From: Noviherbaspirillum sp. L7-7A
GTDB lineage: Bacteria; Pseudomonadota; Gammaproteobacteria; Burkholderiales; Burkholderiaceae_D
Direction: 5' to 3'
NCBI RefSeq assembly: GCF_019052805.1
Contig: NZ_JAHQRJ010000001.1
Span: forward strand, 310,001 to 374,000
DNA length: 64,000 nt
Part shown: positions 7,712 to 16,592 of the stretch, in pieces
How positions within the stretch are numbered: the first letter of the stretch is position 1
Layout of the letters: each line of letters begins with the position of its first letter
Translations under genes and position numbers: made by a program
The notes under the pieces: generated by a model
The model's database searches: none
What the model was told of the DNA's origin: nothing
What the model saw: the letters and a program-made list of their open reading frames with translations, nothing else

Positions 7712-9883
7712 TCATTCGTACGCCGCCGCGTCCCTCACATACCGCTGGATCGCCCCTTCCAGCGTCGGCAGCAGCAGCCCCCGCTCCGACGACAGCGCCG
7801 TCGCGCTCCTGCTGCCGCCGTCCACCCGCACCAGCCGTGATGCATCCACCCCTGCCTCGCTCGCGGCGCGGGCGGCGAGCTCGTGCCAGGAAATCACGCC
7901 CTGGTTGGCCAGGTGCCAGACGCCTGCGGCGCGGTCGACCAGCAGGTCCAGCGTTGCATGCACCAGGTCGGGCACGTAGGTCGGCGATACCATCACCGCG
8001 TCGCTGGCTTCGACATGCCGGCCTTCCTTCAGCGCGCGCAGCGTCATGTGCACGAAGTTGTATTGGTCCCATGGGCCGAAGAAGGCGCTGGTTCGCACGA
8101 CCAGGGCCTCGGGGAAGGCTTCCTGCACCAGCTGCTCGGCGAAGGCCTTGCTGCGGCCATACACGCCGGTCGGGCAGACCGCATCGCTTTCGACGTATGC
8201 ACGCCCCAGGCGACCGTCGAATACCAGGTCCGAGGAGAAGGCCACGTACGGAATGTCGAAGCGGGCGCAGGCGCGGGCCAGCATGCCGGCACCGTGGGCG
8301 TTCTCGCGGAAGCAGCGTTCTTCCTCGCGCTCTGCCTGGTCGACCCGGACGTACCCCGCCGCATTGATCACGGCCCAGGGGCGCACCCGCTCCAGCGCGG
8401 CATCGATCGAGTCGGCATCGGTGATGTCCATGTCGCTGCGCGAGAGCAGGATGTGCGGCAGGCCGCGGTGATTGCAGACCCGAGCAAAGGCCCGGCCCAG
8501 CGTGCCGGTGGCGCCGACGATGGCAATCACGCGTGGCCTGTGCACCAGGGCGGGCGATGCCGGCTCGCGCTGCGGCGGCTGGTAGTAGCGGTCGTGCCGG
8601 TGCCACCAGCCGGCATGGTCCAGCACCGGGTGGCTGAAGTCGCCGTTCGTGGCCAGCGCACCCGCGGCCAGTGCCAGCGCCGTCGGGCGCGGCGGGTCGC
8701 AGCGCACGTCGAATACGCCGGGCTCGTAAAAGCCATTGCGCTGGGTCAGCAGGGAATTCCAGTCGACGCAGCCGAACAGGGACCAGACCGTGACGGCCCG
8801 TATATCGGCGCCTTCGTCGCGCAAGGTGCAGGCGGCGTCCCATACTTCCTTGAGCCAGCGCAGCTGCTCGTCGCGGGTGTTGCCGTGATGGACTTCGGTG
8901 ACGGCCACGGGCAGCCGATAGCGTTCCCAGACTTCGCGCAGGCGCGCCAGCGGCCCGGTCGGCCGGCCTTCGAAGTCGATGCGCACGGCCTCCACGTCGG
9001 CATAACGCTCGCGCAGGTTGCCGCTGTGATGATGGGCCGGAAACAGCTCGAAGCGCTCGTCGAGATAGCGTTCGCTGGTCAGGTAGTGGTTGATGCCGAT
9101 GATGTCGGGCGGGTAGGGCTGCTCGACGAAGAAGGCAAGCTCCTCGGCGCCGATGCCATGGTCGAGGAAGCGCTGATACCAGGCATGGCTGCGGTCGACG
9201 CGGCCGCACAGCAGGTCGAAGCTCAGCCAGCGCCGTTCGTTTTCATAGTCGGCCTGGTATTGCAGGGCCGGCGTGGCGAACACCTTGCCAAGGTCCTCGG
9301 TCTGCACCAGCTGGGCGGCCGGGTTGATGCGGCGTATCGCCTGCATCGACAGCACCACCGCGCGGCACTGGTGGATCAGGGTGCGCAGAAAGCAGGCTTC
9401 GTCGGTGCCGTGCGGATACCAGTGGCCGTAAAGGCCCGAAAAACGCGCTGTGGTCAGCGGCTCGTTGACCGGCGTGTATTTGTCGATCCAGGGATAGCGT
9501 TCGGCGACGCGGGCCGCATGCTGCGCCACCATCTCGGGAAACGCGGGATCGGCCAGGCTGGTATAGCGCGGGCCGCTGCCATGATGCACCAGGCCGGCGA
9601 TCGGGCTGATGCCCAGTTCGCGCAGCTTGGCAAGGCGCTGGTCGTGCCAGCGCCAGTCGCAGCGGTCTGGCGATTCCGGCGCGATGGTTTCCCAGAGTAC
9701 GGGATAACGCAGCGTACGGATGCCCAGCGCAGCGACCTGTTCCAGATCGCTTTCGCGCTCCCAGTGCCCGGTTTCCCGGGATTGGTCGCGCACGGTGTCA
9801 TGTACCCTCGCCACCGTGCATTCGATGCCACCCCATACCTCGGGCAGCGCTCGTCGGCGTGCATTCTTGCTGACCATCGTCAT
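7712..9883 (-). CDS. fusion: GH1-like glycosidase + dTDP-4-dehydrorhamnose reductase-like (RmlD)
   Basis: A 723-residue two-domain protein. Residues 10-430 form a family-1-like glycosidase TIM barrel with acid/base Glu141 (TPVNEP) and likely nucleophile Glu330 (VTEVHHG instead of the usual TENG). Residues 450-720 form an RmlD-type extended SDR with the NAD-binding loop VGATGTLGRA (456-465), NAAGYVRVDQAE, and the catalytic YGRSK. No signal peptide. The start ATG at 9883 has AAGGA about seven bases upstream. It follows the glycosyltransferase-FAD fusion on the same strand after a 254-bp gap in which I see no gene. I infer a role in nucleotide-sugar or surface glycan metabolism; the substrate is unknown. 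Confidence 0.82.
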   Translation of the reverse strand: MTMVSKNARRRALPEVWGGIECTVARVHDTVRDQSRETGHWERESDLEQVAALGIRTLRYPVLWETIAPESPDRCDWRWHDQRLAKLRELGISPIAGLVHHGSGPRYTSLADPAFPEMVAQHAARVAERYPWIDKYTPVNEPLTTARFSGLYGHWYPHGTDEACFLRTLIHQCRAVVLSMQAIRRINPAAQLVQTEDLGKVFATPALQYQADYENERRWLSFDLLCGRVDRSHAWYQRFLDHGIGAEELAFFVEQPYPPDIIGINHYLTSERYLDERFELFPAHHHSGNLRERYADVEAVRIDFEGRPTGPLARLREVWERYRLPVAVTEVHHGNTRDEQLRWLKEVWDAACTLRDEGADIRAVTVWSLFGCVDWNSLLTQRNGFYEPGVFDVRCDPPRPTALALAAGALATNGDFSHPVLDHAGWWHRHDRYYQPPQREPASPALVHRPRVIAIVGATGTLGRAFARVCNHRGLPHILLSRSDMDITDADSIDAALERVRPWAVINAAGYVRVDQAEREEERCFRENAHGAGMLARACARFDIPYVAFSSDLVFDGRLGRAYVESDAVCPTGVYGRSKAFAEQLVQEAFPEALVVRTSAFFGPWDQYNFVHMTLRALKEGRHVEASDAVMVSPTYVPDLVHATLDLLVDRAAGVWHLANQGVISWHELAARAASEAGVDASRLVRVDGGSRSATALSSERGLLLPTLEGAIQRYVRDAAAYE

Positions 9884-10137
9884 ACTTTGTCCTTAACAAC
9901 GGGAGCGACGGGCAGGTCAGGAGCCTGCGCGGCAGAAGGATCGGCGGCTGCAACGGGCGAGAAAACGGTGCAATCCGGCATCACCGCCTGCGCCCAGGAG
10001 CCCACCCTGGACTTGTCGCTGATACCAGATTGCCCTCGTATTTTGCACGTTTCGCTTCGCCGACTTCTGTCGCGCAGGCTCCTGTCCAAGCCGTCCCGCC
10101 GGCCGGCCCGCACTCGATTGACATGCGTGATGATTGC

Positions 10138-12789
10138 TTACTCGCTCAAGCCCAGCGCCCTTTTCTTCGGACGCATGGCTTCCACGGCCTTTGCTGCCTT
10201 CCTGCCAGCCAGGAAAGCATGATCGGAGTTGTAGTATTCCCATTCGCTGTAGCGGCCGGCCAGGATGATGTCGTGCTGCGCCATCCAGCGCCGGATCAGC
10301 TCCACGTTGCGCGAGCGCGCATGGTCGTACAGCACGTAGGCATAGGGCATGTCGACCAGGCTGGAGGTGATCAGCTTGTCGTCCGGTTGCAGCAGGCCGA
10401 CCTTCACCAGGTCTTCCATGCAGCGCTGCACCAGCGCGTCGCCGTCGAGCGGCAGCGGCTTGTGCTCGGAGTAGGAAATCTCGCAGGTCAGGCCGAATCC
10501 GCCCGGCGGATTGCAATGCGGGCTCGCATTGCCCTGCACGAAGATGCGGTGGAAGATGCTGTCTTCGGGGTAATAGATCCAGTGCTTGTCGGTGATGTTT
10601 TCACGGGCAATGCCCAGGTTGACGCAACGGATAGAGATATGGCGCAGTCCCTGCGCGGCCTGCTGCACCTCGGCCGGCGCGTTGGCCCCAATCACCTTGA
10701 CCAGCTCCGGCAGCGGCATCGTGCTGACCAGCTGTTCGTAGTGGAAGCGCCGGCCGTCGGCAAGCGCCACCAGCTTTTCCTGGGGAATGAGCTGCACCAC
10801 CTTGGCGCTGGTTTCCACCGTGCCCTTGATATGCGGCAGGAAGCCCTTCATCAGCGCCTCGAAGCCGCCCTTCAACGGATAGCCGAAGCGGGCGTTCGGA
10901 CCCATGGGCTTGGCTACCGGCTCCAGCGCGCCCTCGATGATTTCATTCAGATCGGGCAGGGGCACGCGGCCGCCGAGCCAGGAGGTTTCCATCTCGGTCA
11001 GCGGCACGGTCCAGAGCTTGCGGTTGTAGGGGATGGCGAAGTGCTTGGCAATGCCGGCGCCCCATACCTTGTAGATGAATTCCTCGAAGTTGCGCGGTGC
11101 CTGGCTCTGCAGCGCCACGGCGCTGGCGGTGGGCGATGCTGCGGTTGAGGGCAACACCGCGCCGTCGGCGCAGCAGTCGTCCAGGTCCTTCACGTCGCCG
11201 GACGCCACCTTGCAGTTGGCGGCGCTGGACGTGGTGTCGGGCTGGCGGGTGCTGCCATAGCGGGCTTCGATGGCCCCAGTGATGCATTCGGCAATCACTC
11301 TGGATGGCAGGCCATATAGCGCGCCCTGGAACGGGTAGCGGGTATGCACGCCCTTGCTGTAGACCCAGGCTTCGCGGTTCTGCCAGTGCAGGTTGTCGCC
11401 CAGCAGGGTACGGTACAGATCCAGTACATAAGGATCATTGGAAAACATGATGTGGCCGGCGTAATCGAAGGTGAAGCCCTTGTCCTCGATCGAACGGCAC
11501 CAGCCGCCGACAGTCTCGTTACGTTCCAGCAGCAGCGTGTCCTGGTCCAGGTGATAGGCCGCGGACAGGCCGGTCGGGCCGCCGCCGATCACCACCGTGT
11601 CATAGCTGCGGGTGGGCTGGTGGCTGTAGAGCTGGTTGACATTGCGCGACGTGACAGGCACGGCGCTTTCCGCGGCGGCGGCGCGCTCGCGTGCGGACTC
11701 TTCCAGCGCGCTCATCAGGTCGCGCATGGTCAGCGCGGTGCTGTCCCAGGAAGTGCGGGTAAGCTTGTCGCGCATCTTCTGGATCATTTCCTCGCGCTCT
11801 TCCATCGAGATCAGCAGCGCAGCCTCGCAGGCGGCGATGAACTCCTCGGGCGTGTGCGCAATCGCCACCACGTCGCTGTGCAGGTCGACCACGTCGCGCA
11901 CCGGGGTGCTGACGATGGGCAGTTCGGCCGCCATGTATTCCAGCGACTTGGTCGGGCTGATGAACTTGGTCGATTCATTCATCGCGAACGGCATCAGGCA
12001 TACGTCCCAGCCCGCCAGCAGCTGCGGCAGCGCTTCATACGGCTGCTGCCCGAGATAATGGATGTTGTCGTGGCGCGGCAGCGTGGCCGGGTCGATCTTG
12101 ACCACCGGGCCGACCAGCACGATCTGCCATTGCGGATGGGCCTGCGCCACCTTGCCGATCAGTTCGGTATCGAAGCGCTCGTCGATCACGCCATAGAAGC
12201 CCAAACGCGGGCCGGGAATGTCGCGGTGCGCCGGATGGGCATTGGCGCGGTCCAGCGCCTGCGCGAAATGCCTGACATCCACGCTGCTGGGAAAGCAGTG
12301 CACATTCGGATGCCGGTCCTTCTTGGCGTTGTACAGGCTGGGGCCGCCGGTGAAGACGATCTCGGCCCGCTTCAACAGCGAATTCTCGCGCTGCAGCAGC
12401 TGGCGCGGCGGATTCTTGAAGGCGGCCAGTTCATCCATGCAGTCATACACCACCAGGCGCGGCGGCAGTTCCTGCAGCAGCGGCAATGCCATCGGCGTAT
12501 AGAACCAGACGATGTATTCCTCGCCGTCGCGCACCAGTTCGCGCACCATTTTCTTCAGGTAAGGCAGGTGGTCATCGTGGAAGCCGGGCATGTCGACCGG
12601 CGTATGGGGCTTGCAGACGGTGATGTTGGGAAGGGGACTAGTGGATTCGAGGCCGCTTTCGCCCTGTCGGAAAACCGGTTCCTCAAAGAAGCAGATCTTG
12701 TAATGCTGAGCCAGTCGTGACAACAGGTGCTGGGGACGCTGATAGACAAAATCCCAGCGAAGATGGGAAAACACTAGTATGGTCGGCAT
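10138..12789 (-). CDS. fusion: glycosyltransferase + FAD-dependent (UDP-galactopyranose mutase/amine-oxidase-like) protein
   Basis: An 883-residue fusion. Residues 1-370 are a GT-B glycosyltransferase of the GT4 type (SHLRWDFVYQRPQHLL at the start, donor-site region KFISPTKSLEYMAAELPIVST at about 275-295). Residues 395-883 are an FAD protein with the dinucleotide motif VVIGGGPTGLSAAYHL (399-414) and LLLERNETVGGWC, resembling UDP-galactopyranose mutase and protoporphyrinogen-oxidase-like enzymes. Residues about 512-565 are a Ser/Ala/Asp-rich low-complexity insertion with three cysteines. I chose ATG 12789 because GGAGA lies just upstream; the frame itself is open for 39 more codons. A glycan-building role with the next gene is inferred. 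Confidence 0.82.
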   Translation of the reverse strand: MPTILVFSHLRWDFVYQRPQHLLSRLAQHYKICFFEEPVFRQGESGLESTSPLPNITVCKPHTPVDMPGFHDDHLPYLKKMVRELVRDGEEYIVWFYTPMALPLLQELPPRLVVYDCMDELAAFKNPPRQLLQRENSLLKRAEIVFTGGPSLYNAKKDRHPNVHCFPSSVDVRHFAQALDRANAHPAHRDIPGPRLGFYGVIDERFDTELIGKVAQAHPQWQIVLVGPVVKIDPATLPRHDNIHYLGQQPYEALPQLLAGWDVCLMPFAMNESTKFISPTKSLEYMAAELPIVSTPVRDVVDLHSDVVAIAHTPEEFIAACEAALLISMEEREEMIQKMRDKLTRTSWDSTALTMRDLMSALEESARERAAAAESAVPVTSRNVNQLYSHQPTRSYDTVVIGGGPTGLSAAYHLDQDTLLLERNETVGGWCRSIEDKGFTFDYAGHIMFSNDPYVLDLYRTLLGDNLHWQNREAWVYSKGVHTRYPFQGALYGLPSRVIAECITGAIEARYGSTRQPDTTSSAANCKVASGDVKDLDDCCADGAVLPSTAASPTASAVALQSQAPRNFEEFIYKVWGAGIAKHFAIPYNRKLWTVPLTEMETSWLGGRVPLPDLNEIIEGALEPVAKPMGPNARFGYPLKGGFEALMKGFLPHIKGTVETSAKVVQLIPQEKLVALADGRRFHYEQLVSTMPLPELVKVIGANAPAEVQQAAQGLRHISIRCVNLGIARENITDKHWIYYPEDSIFHRIFVQGNASPHCNPPGGFGLTCEISYSEHKPLPLDGDALVQRCMEDLVKVGLLQPDDKLITSSLVDMPYAYVLYDHARSRNVELIRRWMAQHDIILAGRYSEWEYYNSDHAFLAGRKAAKAVEAMRPKKRALGLSE

Positions 12790-13098
12790 GCTATCTCCTG
12801 GTTGGCACGTGCAGCGCTTGATGACACGCAATGCGTCGCCTGGCGTCATCGCCTGTAGCGGACGCAGTGACTTGGAGCGCCAAAGCAGGAGGCTGGTCTG
12901 TGACAAGCCGTTCCATCAGGGGCGGAAACGGTCACGCGAAAATCTGGTCGGGCTAGCCGACCGGCGTATGAACCGGCTCGCATTGCAACGGTATTCGTCA
13001 CCGAAGATTACTAGAATGTTAATTTTGTCACTATCGGACATTGCCTTATGCCTTTGTAGGAATGCAGGAGGTTCCCCTATGAAAATAAGTCCGTCCAG
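12790..13098. other. intergenic region upstream of the glycosyltransferase fusion
   Basis: About 310 bp without a gene. The stretch 13000-13050 is distinctly AT-rich compared with its surroundings and probably holds the minus-strand promoter of the fusion gene. A GTGACA-like -35 is visible there on the minus strand, but the spacing to a -10 is poor, so I do not call a promoter. Confidence 0.4.
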
Positions 13099-13569
13099 TC
13101 AATGCCGCGCAAGCGCGCCGCGCGCTGCCAGCGCCAGCCCGAAGCTGGCATACACCAGCGCAAGCGAAGGCGCCGACAGGTGCTTTTCATAACCGGGCTG
13201 GAGCCGGTAGGGCGCCAGCTTGTAGTCGGTGAAGCAGGCCATCGCCGCCACGCCCAGGCCGCCGCCTATCCTGGCAGGAAGCGATTGCCCGGACCTTTCA
13301 AACCGCTTTTCATAGACCACGGCCCACAGGGTCGCCGATGCATGGTGGATCGCATAGCCGGTGGCGGTATAGCGCAGGCTGGCTTCATGATGATGCGCGG
13401 TGCGGTCGCCCCATAACCAGCGGCTGATCACATTGATCGGCCCGAGCACAGAGCCGATTTCCTTCTGGCCGGCCAGGGACAAGGCAGCCGTCGACGCCAG
13501 GCTGCCGACGGCGCCGGACACCAGGCCGTCCTTCCAGGCTTGTCGCCATGTCTTCATGCTGTCTTTCAT
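13099..13569 (-). CDS. hypothetical membrane protein (156 aa)
   Basis: Family not recognised. The protein has hydrophobic segments around SGAVGSLASTAALSLAG, HHASATLWAVVYE, GGGLGVAAMACF and LALVYASFGLALAARG, so about four short membrane helices are likely. It resembles the many small conserved membrane proteins of Burkholderiales that carry a YAIHHASATLWA-type motif. The start is uncertain: ATG 13569 (MKDSMKTW) has GGGGAA upstream; ATG 13584 and 13554 are alternatives. It is divergent from the SDR/DoxX gene that follows. Confidence 0.65.
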   Translation of the reverse strand: MKDSMKTWRQAWKDGLVSGAVGSLASTAALSLAGQKEIGSVLGPINVISRWLWGDRTAHHHEASLRYTATGYAIHHASATLWAVVYEKRFERSGQSLPARIGGGLGVAAMACFTDYKLAPYRLQPGYEKHLSAPSLALVYASFGLALAARGALARH

Positions 13570-13715
13570 CAAACTGTTCCCCATGAACTCGCCGTTCAGG
13601 CCGGGGTCGTACCGGCATGCGGTGGGATGGGAGAAATGGCCGTCGGTTCCCGGCATGGCATGCGCACCGGGATAAAAACAAATCGCTTCTCGCACCGCAT
13701 TCAAAAGGAGGGCTC

Positions 13716-14987
13716 TTGATCATATTGCTTACCGGCGCCAGCGGCTTCATCGGCCGCCATCTTGCCGACACGCTGCAGGCGCGCGGCCATGACGTGATCG
13801 TCACCTCGCGCAGGCCAGGCCATGCCGCCCGGCCCGGCCTGCGCGAGCTGGAAGCGGACTTCAGCAGGGACATCGAGCCTGCGGCCTGGCTGCCAAGGCT
13901 GGTCGGCGTGGACGTGGTGATCAATGCCGTTGGCATCCTGCGGGAAAGCCCGGGCCAGCGTTTCGACCTGCTGCATGAACGCGCGCCATGCGCGCTGTTC
14001 GCCGCCTGCGCCGAGGCGGGCGTGAAGCTGGTGATACAACTGTCGGCCCTGGGCGCGGACCAGCATGCAACCAGCCGCTACCACCTGAGCAAGAAGGCGG
14101 CTGACGATTACCTGCGCTGGCTTGGCCTGCCGGCGGTGATCCTGCAGCCTTCGCTGGTGTATGGCGCCGACGGCGCCAGCGCCACCCTGTTCTCCACCCT
14201 GGCCAGCCTGCCAATGCTAGCCTTGCCCGGCGGTGGCCGGCAGCGCGTGCAGCCGGTGCATGTGGACGACCTGTGCGCGCTGGTGCTGGCCGTATTGTCC
14301 GCGCCCCCTGCATCGGTGCGCACCATTACCGTGGCCGGCCCGCAGCCCATCACGCTGCGCGCCATGCTGGCCGGCTTGCGCGCCGCCATGGGTCTGGGAC
14401 GGCTCCATGTGCTGCCAATGCCGATGCCGCTGGCCCGCATGGCCGCATCGGCCGGCACGCTGCTGCCGGGCGGCCTGCTGGACGCGGAAACCCTGTCCAT
14501 GCTGGAACGCGGCAATACCGGCGAGGTGGCTGACATGACTGCCTTGCTGGGCCATGCGCCACGCCCGCTGTCGCTGTTCATCACGCCCGCCGAGGCGCCC
14601 GCGGTGCGGCTGCGTGCCCAGCTCAACTGGCTGCTGCCGGTGCTGCGCTGGTCGATCGCGCTGGTATGGATCGTGACCGGCATCGTCTCGCTGGGCCTGT
14701 ATCCGGTACAGGAAAGCTATGCGCTGCTGGCACGCACCGGCATCACCGGGGCGCTGGCGCCGCTGATGCTGTATGGCGCGGCGCTGATGGACCTGGCCTT
14801 CGGCATCGGTACGCTGCTCCTGAAGCGGCGGCGCTGGCTGTGGCTGCTGCAGCTGGGTCTGATCCTGTTCTACACCGTCGTCATCAGCATTCGCCTGCCT
14901 GAATTCTGGCTGCATCCCTACGGCCCGCTCCTGAAGAACCTGCCGATGCTGGCTGCCATCTGGCTGCTTTACGAACTGGAGAAATGA
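13716..14987 (+). CDS. SDR-family NAD(P)-binding protein with C-terminal DoxX-like membrane domain
   Basis: A 423-residue protein. Residues 1-290 are an atypical/extended SDR (NmrA/UPF0105-like) with LTGASGFIGRHLAD at the N-terminus, GVDVVINAVGILRE and a substrate-site QPVHVDDLCALV. Residues 300-423 carry four hydrophobic segments (LLPVLRWSIALVWIVTGIVS, LMLYGAALMDLAFGIGTLLL and others) typical of the DoxX-like tail. The start is TTG 13716, right behind AAAGGAGGG; the frame is open further upstream but no better start is seen. The next gene begins two bases after the stop, and both encode membrane proteins, so they probably work together. Confidence 0.82.
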   Translation: MIILLTGASGFIGRHLADTLQARGHDVIVTSRRPGHAARPGLRELEADFSRDIEPAAWLPRLVGVDVVINAVGILRESPGQRFDLLHERAPCALFAACAEAGVKLVIQLSALGADQHATSRYHLSKKAADDYLRWLGLPAVILQPSLVYGADGASATLFSTLASLPMLALPGGGRQRVQPVHVDDLCALVLAVLSAPPASVRTITVAGPQPITLRAMLAGLRAAMGLGRLHVLPMPMPLARMAASAGTLLPGGLLDAETLSMLERGNTGEVADMTALLGHAPRPLSLFITPAEAPAVRLRAQLNWLLPVLRWSIALVWIVTGIVSLGLYPVQESYALLARTGITGALAPLMLYGAALMDLAFGIGTLLLKRRRWLWLLQLGLILFYTVVISIRLPEFWLHPYGPLLKNLPMLAAIWLLYELEK

Positions 14988-14988
14988 G

Positions 14989-15453
14989 ATGGAATACGTA
15001 CTCGTGAAGTGGCTGCACATCCTGTCGTCGACCTTCCTGTTCGGCACCGGCATCGGTTCAGCGTTCTACATGCTGTTTACCAGCCTGTCGCGGGATGTGC
15101 GGGCCACCGCGGTGGTGGTGCGCCATGTGGTGCTGGCCGACTGGCTCTTTACCACGCCCACCATCATCATCCAGCCGCTGACGGGTTTTTACCTGATCCA
15201 TCTGGCGGGCTATCCGCTGACCAGCCGCTGGATCATGTGGACCATTGGGCTCTACCTGCTGGCCGGCGCCTGCTGGCTGCCGGTGGTATGGCTGCAGATC
15301 AGGATGCGCGGCTTCGCCCAGGATGCGGTCAAGGCCGGCACCGAGCTGCCGCCCATCTACTGGCGCTACCTGCGCTACTGGGTGCTGCTGGGCATACCCG
15401 CTTTCCTGGCGCTGGTGGTGGTGTTCTACCTGATGGTGGCCAAGCCGGCGTAG
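14989..15453 (+). CDS. DUF2269 family membrane protein
   Basis: A 154-residue integral membrane protein with four predicted helices and the family's opening VKWLHILSSTFLFGTGIGSAF. The family has no established biochemical role. It starts one base after the TGA of the SDR/DoxX gene (TGAGATG) and its ribosome site GGAGAAATGAG lies in that gene's end, so the two form an operon and are probably translationally linked. Confidence 0.85.
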   Translation: MEYVLVKWLHILSSTFLFGTGIGSAFYMLFTSLSRDVRATAVVVRHVVLADWLFTTPTIIIQPLTGFYLIHLAGYPLTSRWIMWTIGLYLLAGACWLPVVWLQIRMRGFAQDAVKAGTELPPIYWRYLRYWVLLGIPAFLALVVVFYLMVAKPA

Positions 15454-15567
15454 AAATTGGCGCCGAGGCCCTTTCCAAGAGGCGGCGCGGCAGGCTTTAC
15501 AAGCGGGCCCGCCGGCTGATTAAATGCACGGCATCGCGGCCGTTGCGCCGCTTCTGCCTGCCTGCTC

Positions 15568-16329
15568 ATGAACCTTGCACCTTCGTCGCGAAGCGACGGC
15601 ATCAGCGATGCCGAATGGCGGGTCCGGGTCGACCTCGCCGCCTGCTACCGCCTGTGCGCGCTGCGCCAGTGGGACGACATCATCTACACCCATATCTCGG
15701 CCACCGTGCCTGGCGAGCCGGGCCATTACCTGATCAATCCCTTCGGCGAACGCTTCGATGAAATCCGCGCCTCCGGCCTGGTCAAGATCGATCTGCAGGG
15801 ACGCATCCTGGGCGACGCCACGCGCCGGGTCAACGTGACCGGCTTTGCGATCCATGGCGCAGTGCATGCGGCGCGCCCCGACGCCATGTGCGTGATGCAC
15901 CTGCATCATGCCAACGGCATCGCGGTGGGCATGCAGGAGCAGGGCCTGCTGCCGCTATCGCAGCATGCGCTGCGCTTCTACGAGCAGGTCGGCTATCACG
16001 ACTATGAAGGCCTTGCGCTGTCGGCGCAGGAGCAGGGCAGGCTGGTGCAGCGCCTGGGCAGCTATCCGGCGCTGTTCCTGCGTAACCATGGCACCCTGGT
16101 GTGCGGCCGTACCGTGGCTGAAGCCTTTGTGTTGATGGATACGCTGGACAAGGCCTGCGCCTACCAATTAAAGGGGCAGTCCGGCGGCGGCAGGCTGGTG
16201 CAGCCGTCTCCCGACGTATGCCGCAAGACCTGGCGCGAACTGGTCGGCGACGGCGCTCCGGAAGGCGCGCTGGAATGGCCGGCGCTGCTGCGCCTGCTCA
16301 ACGACATCGATCCCACTTATCAGCAATGA
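15568..16329 (+). CDS. class II aldolase/adducin family protein
   Basis: A 253-residue protein of the zinc-dependent class II aldolase fold. The metal-binding histidines are visible in VMHLHHANG (about residues 110-118) and FLRNHGTLVCG (about 170). THISATVPGEPGHYLINPFG is the N-terminal phosphate/substrate loop of the adducin-like branch. These proteins cleave or epimerise sugar phosphates or act on hydroxy-acids; the substrate here is unknown. No good ribosome site precedes ATG 15568. It is 12 bp upstream of a 4-oxalocrotonate tautomerase-like gene, so they likely share a transcript. Confidence 0.87.
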   Translation: MNLAPSSRSDGISDAEWRVRVDLAACYRLCALRQWDDIIYTHISATVPGEPGHYLINPFGERFDEIRASGLVKIDLQGRILGDATRRVNVTGFAIHGAVHAARPDAMCVMHLHHANGIAVGMQEQGLLPLSQHALRFYEQVGYHDYEGLALSAQEQGRLVQRLGSYPALFLRNHGTLVCGRTVAEAFVLMDTLDKACAYQLKGQSGGGRLVQPSPDVCRKTWRELVGDGAPEGALEWPALLRLLNDIDPTYQQ

Positions 16330-16341
16330 GGAAAAACAGCC

Positions 16342-16539
16342 ATGCCCACCATTAACGTACAACTGTTTGAAGGCCGCAGCGTGGAACAGAAACGCGCTTT
16401 CGTGGAGGCGGTGACGGAAGCCACCTGCAGGAGCCTGGGCTGCGCGCCCGGCAGCGTGGACATCATCATCCAGGATGTCAGCCGCGATAACTGGGCTACC
16501 GGCGGCAGGCTCTGGAGCGAGCCGGCGCCAGCAGACTGA
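16342..16539 (+). CDS. 4-oxalocrotonate tautomerase family protein
   Basis: A 65-residue enol-keto tautomerase monomer of the usual length for the family. Pro2, the catalytic base after removal of Met1 (MPTINVQLFEGRS), is present, as are an Arg in the QKRAF segment and the second-strand VDIIIQDVSRDNW. It probably acts as a hexamer in catabolism of an aromatic or unsaturated acid. GAGG lies 10 bases before the ATG. Co-transcribed with the aldolase-like gene. Confidence 0.9.
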   Translation: MPTINVQLFEGRSVEQKRAFVEAVTEATCRSLGCAPGSVDIIIQDVSRDNWATGGRLWSEPAPAD

Positions 16540-16547
16540 CAAGCCGC

Positions 16548-16577
16548 GCCCGGCCGCCGCTTCAACAGCGGCCGGGC
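16548..16577. terminator. hairpin between convergent genes
   Basis: A perfect 10-bp stem, GCCCGGCCGC (16548-16557) and GCGGCCGGGC (16568-16577), with a 10-base loop, lies between the ends of the tautomerase gene (+) and the hydrolase gene (-). It lacks a T-run on either strand, so it may be a weak or Rho-assisted terminator. Confidence 0.5.
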
Positions 16578-16592
16578 ACACGACAGCTTGGG

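Noticed and set aside
13078-13192. 37-codon plus-strand ORF with an AGGAGG ribosome-like site
   Set aside because: The site is good, but most of the frame is antisense to the 3' end of the membrane-protein gene and its Ser/Ala/Arg composition looks like a shadow. It could be tested by ribosome profiling.
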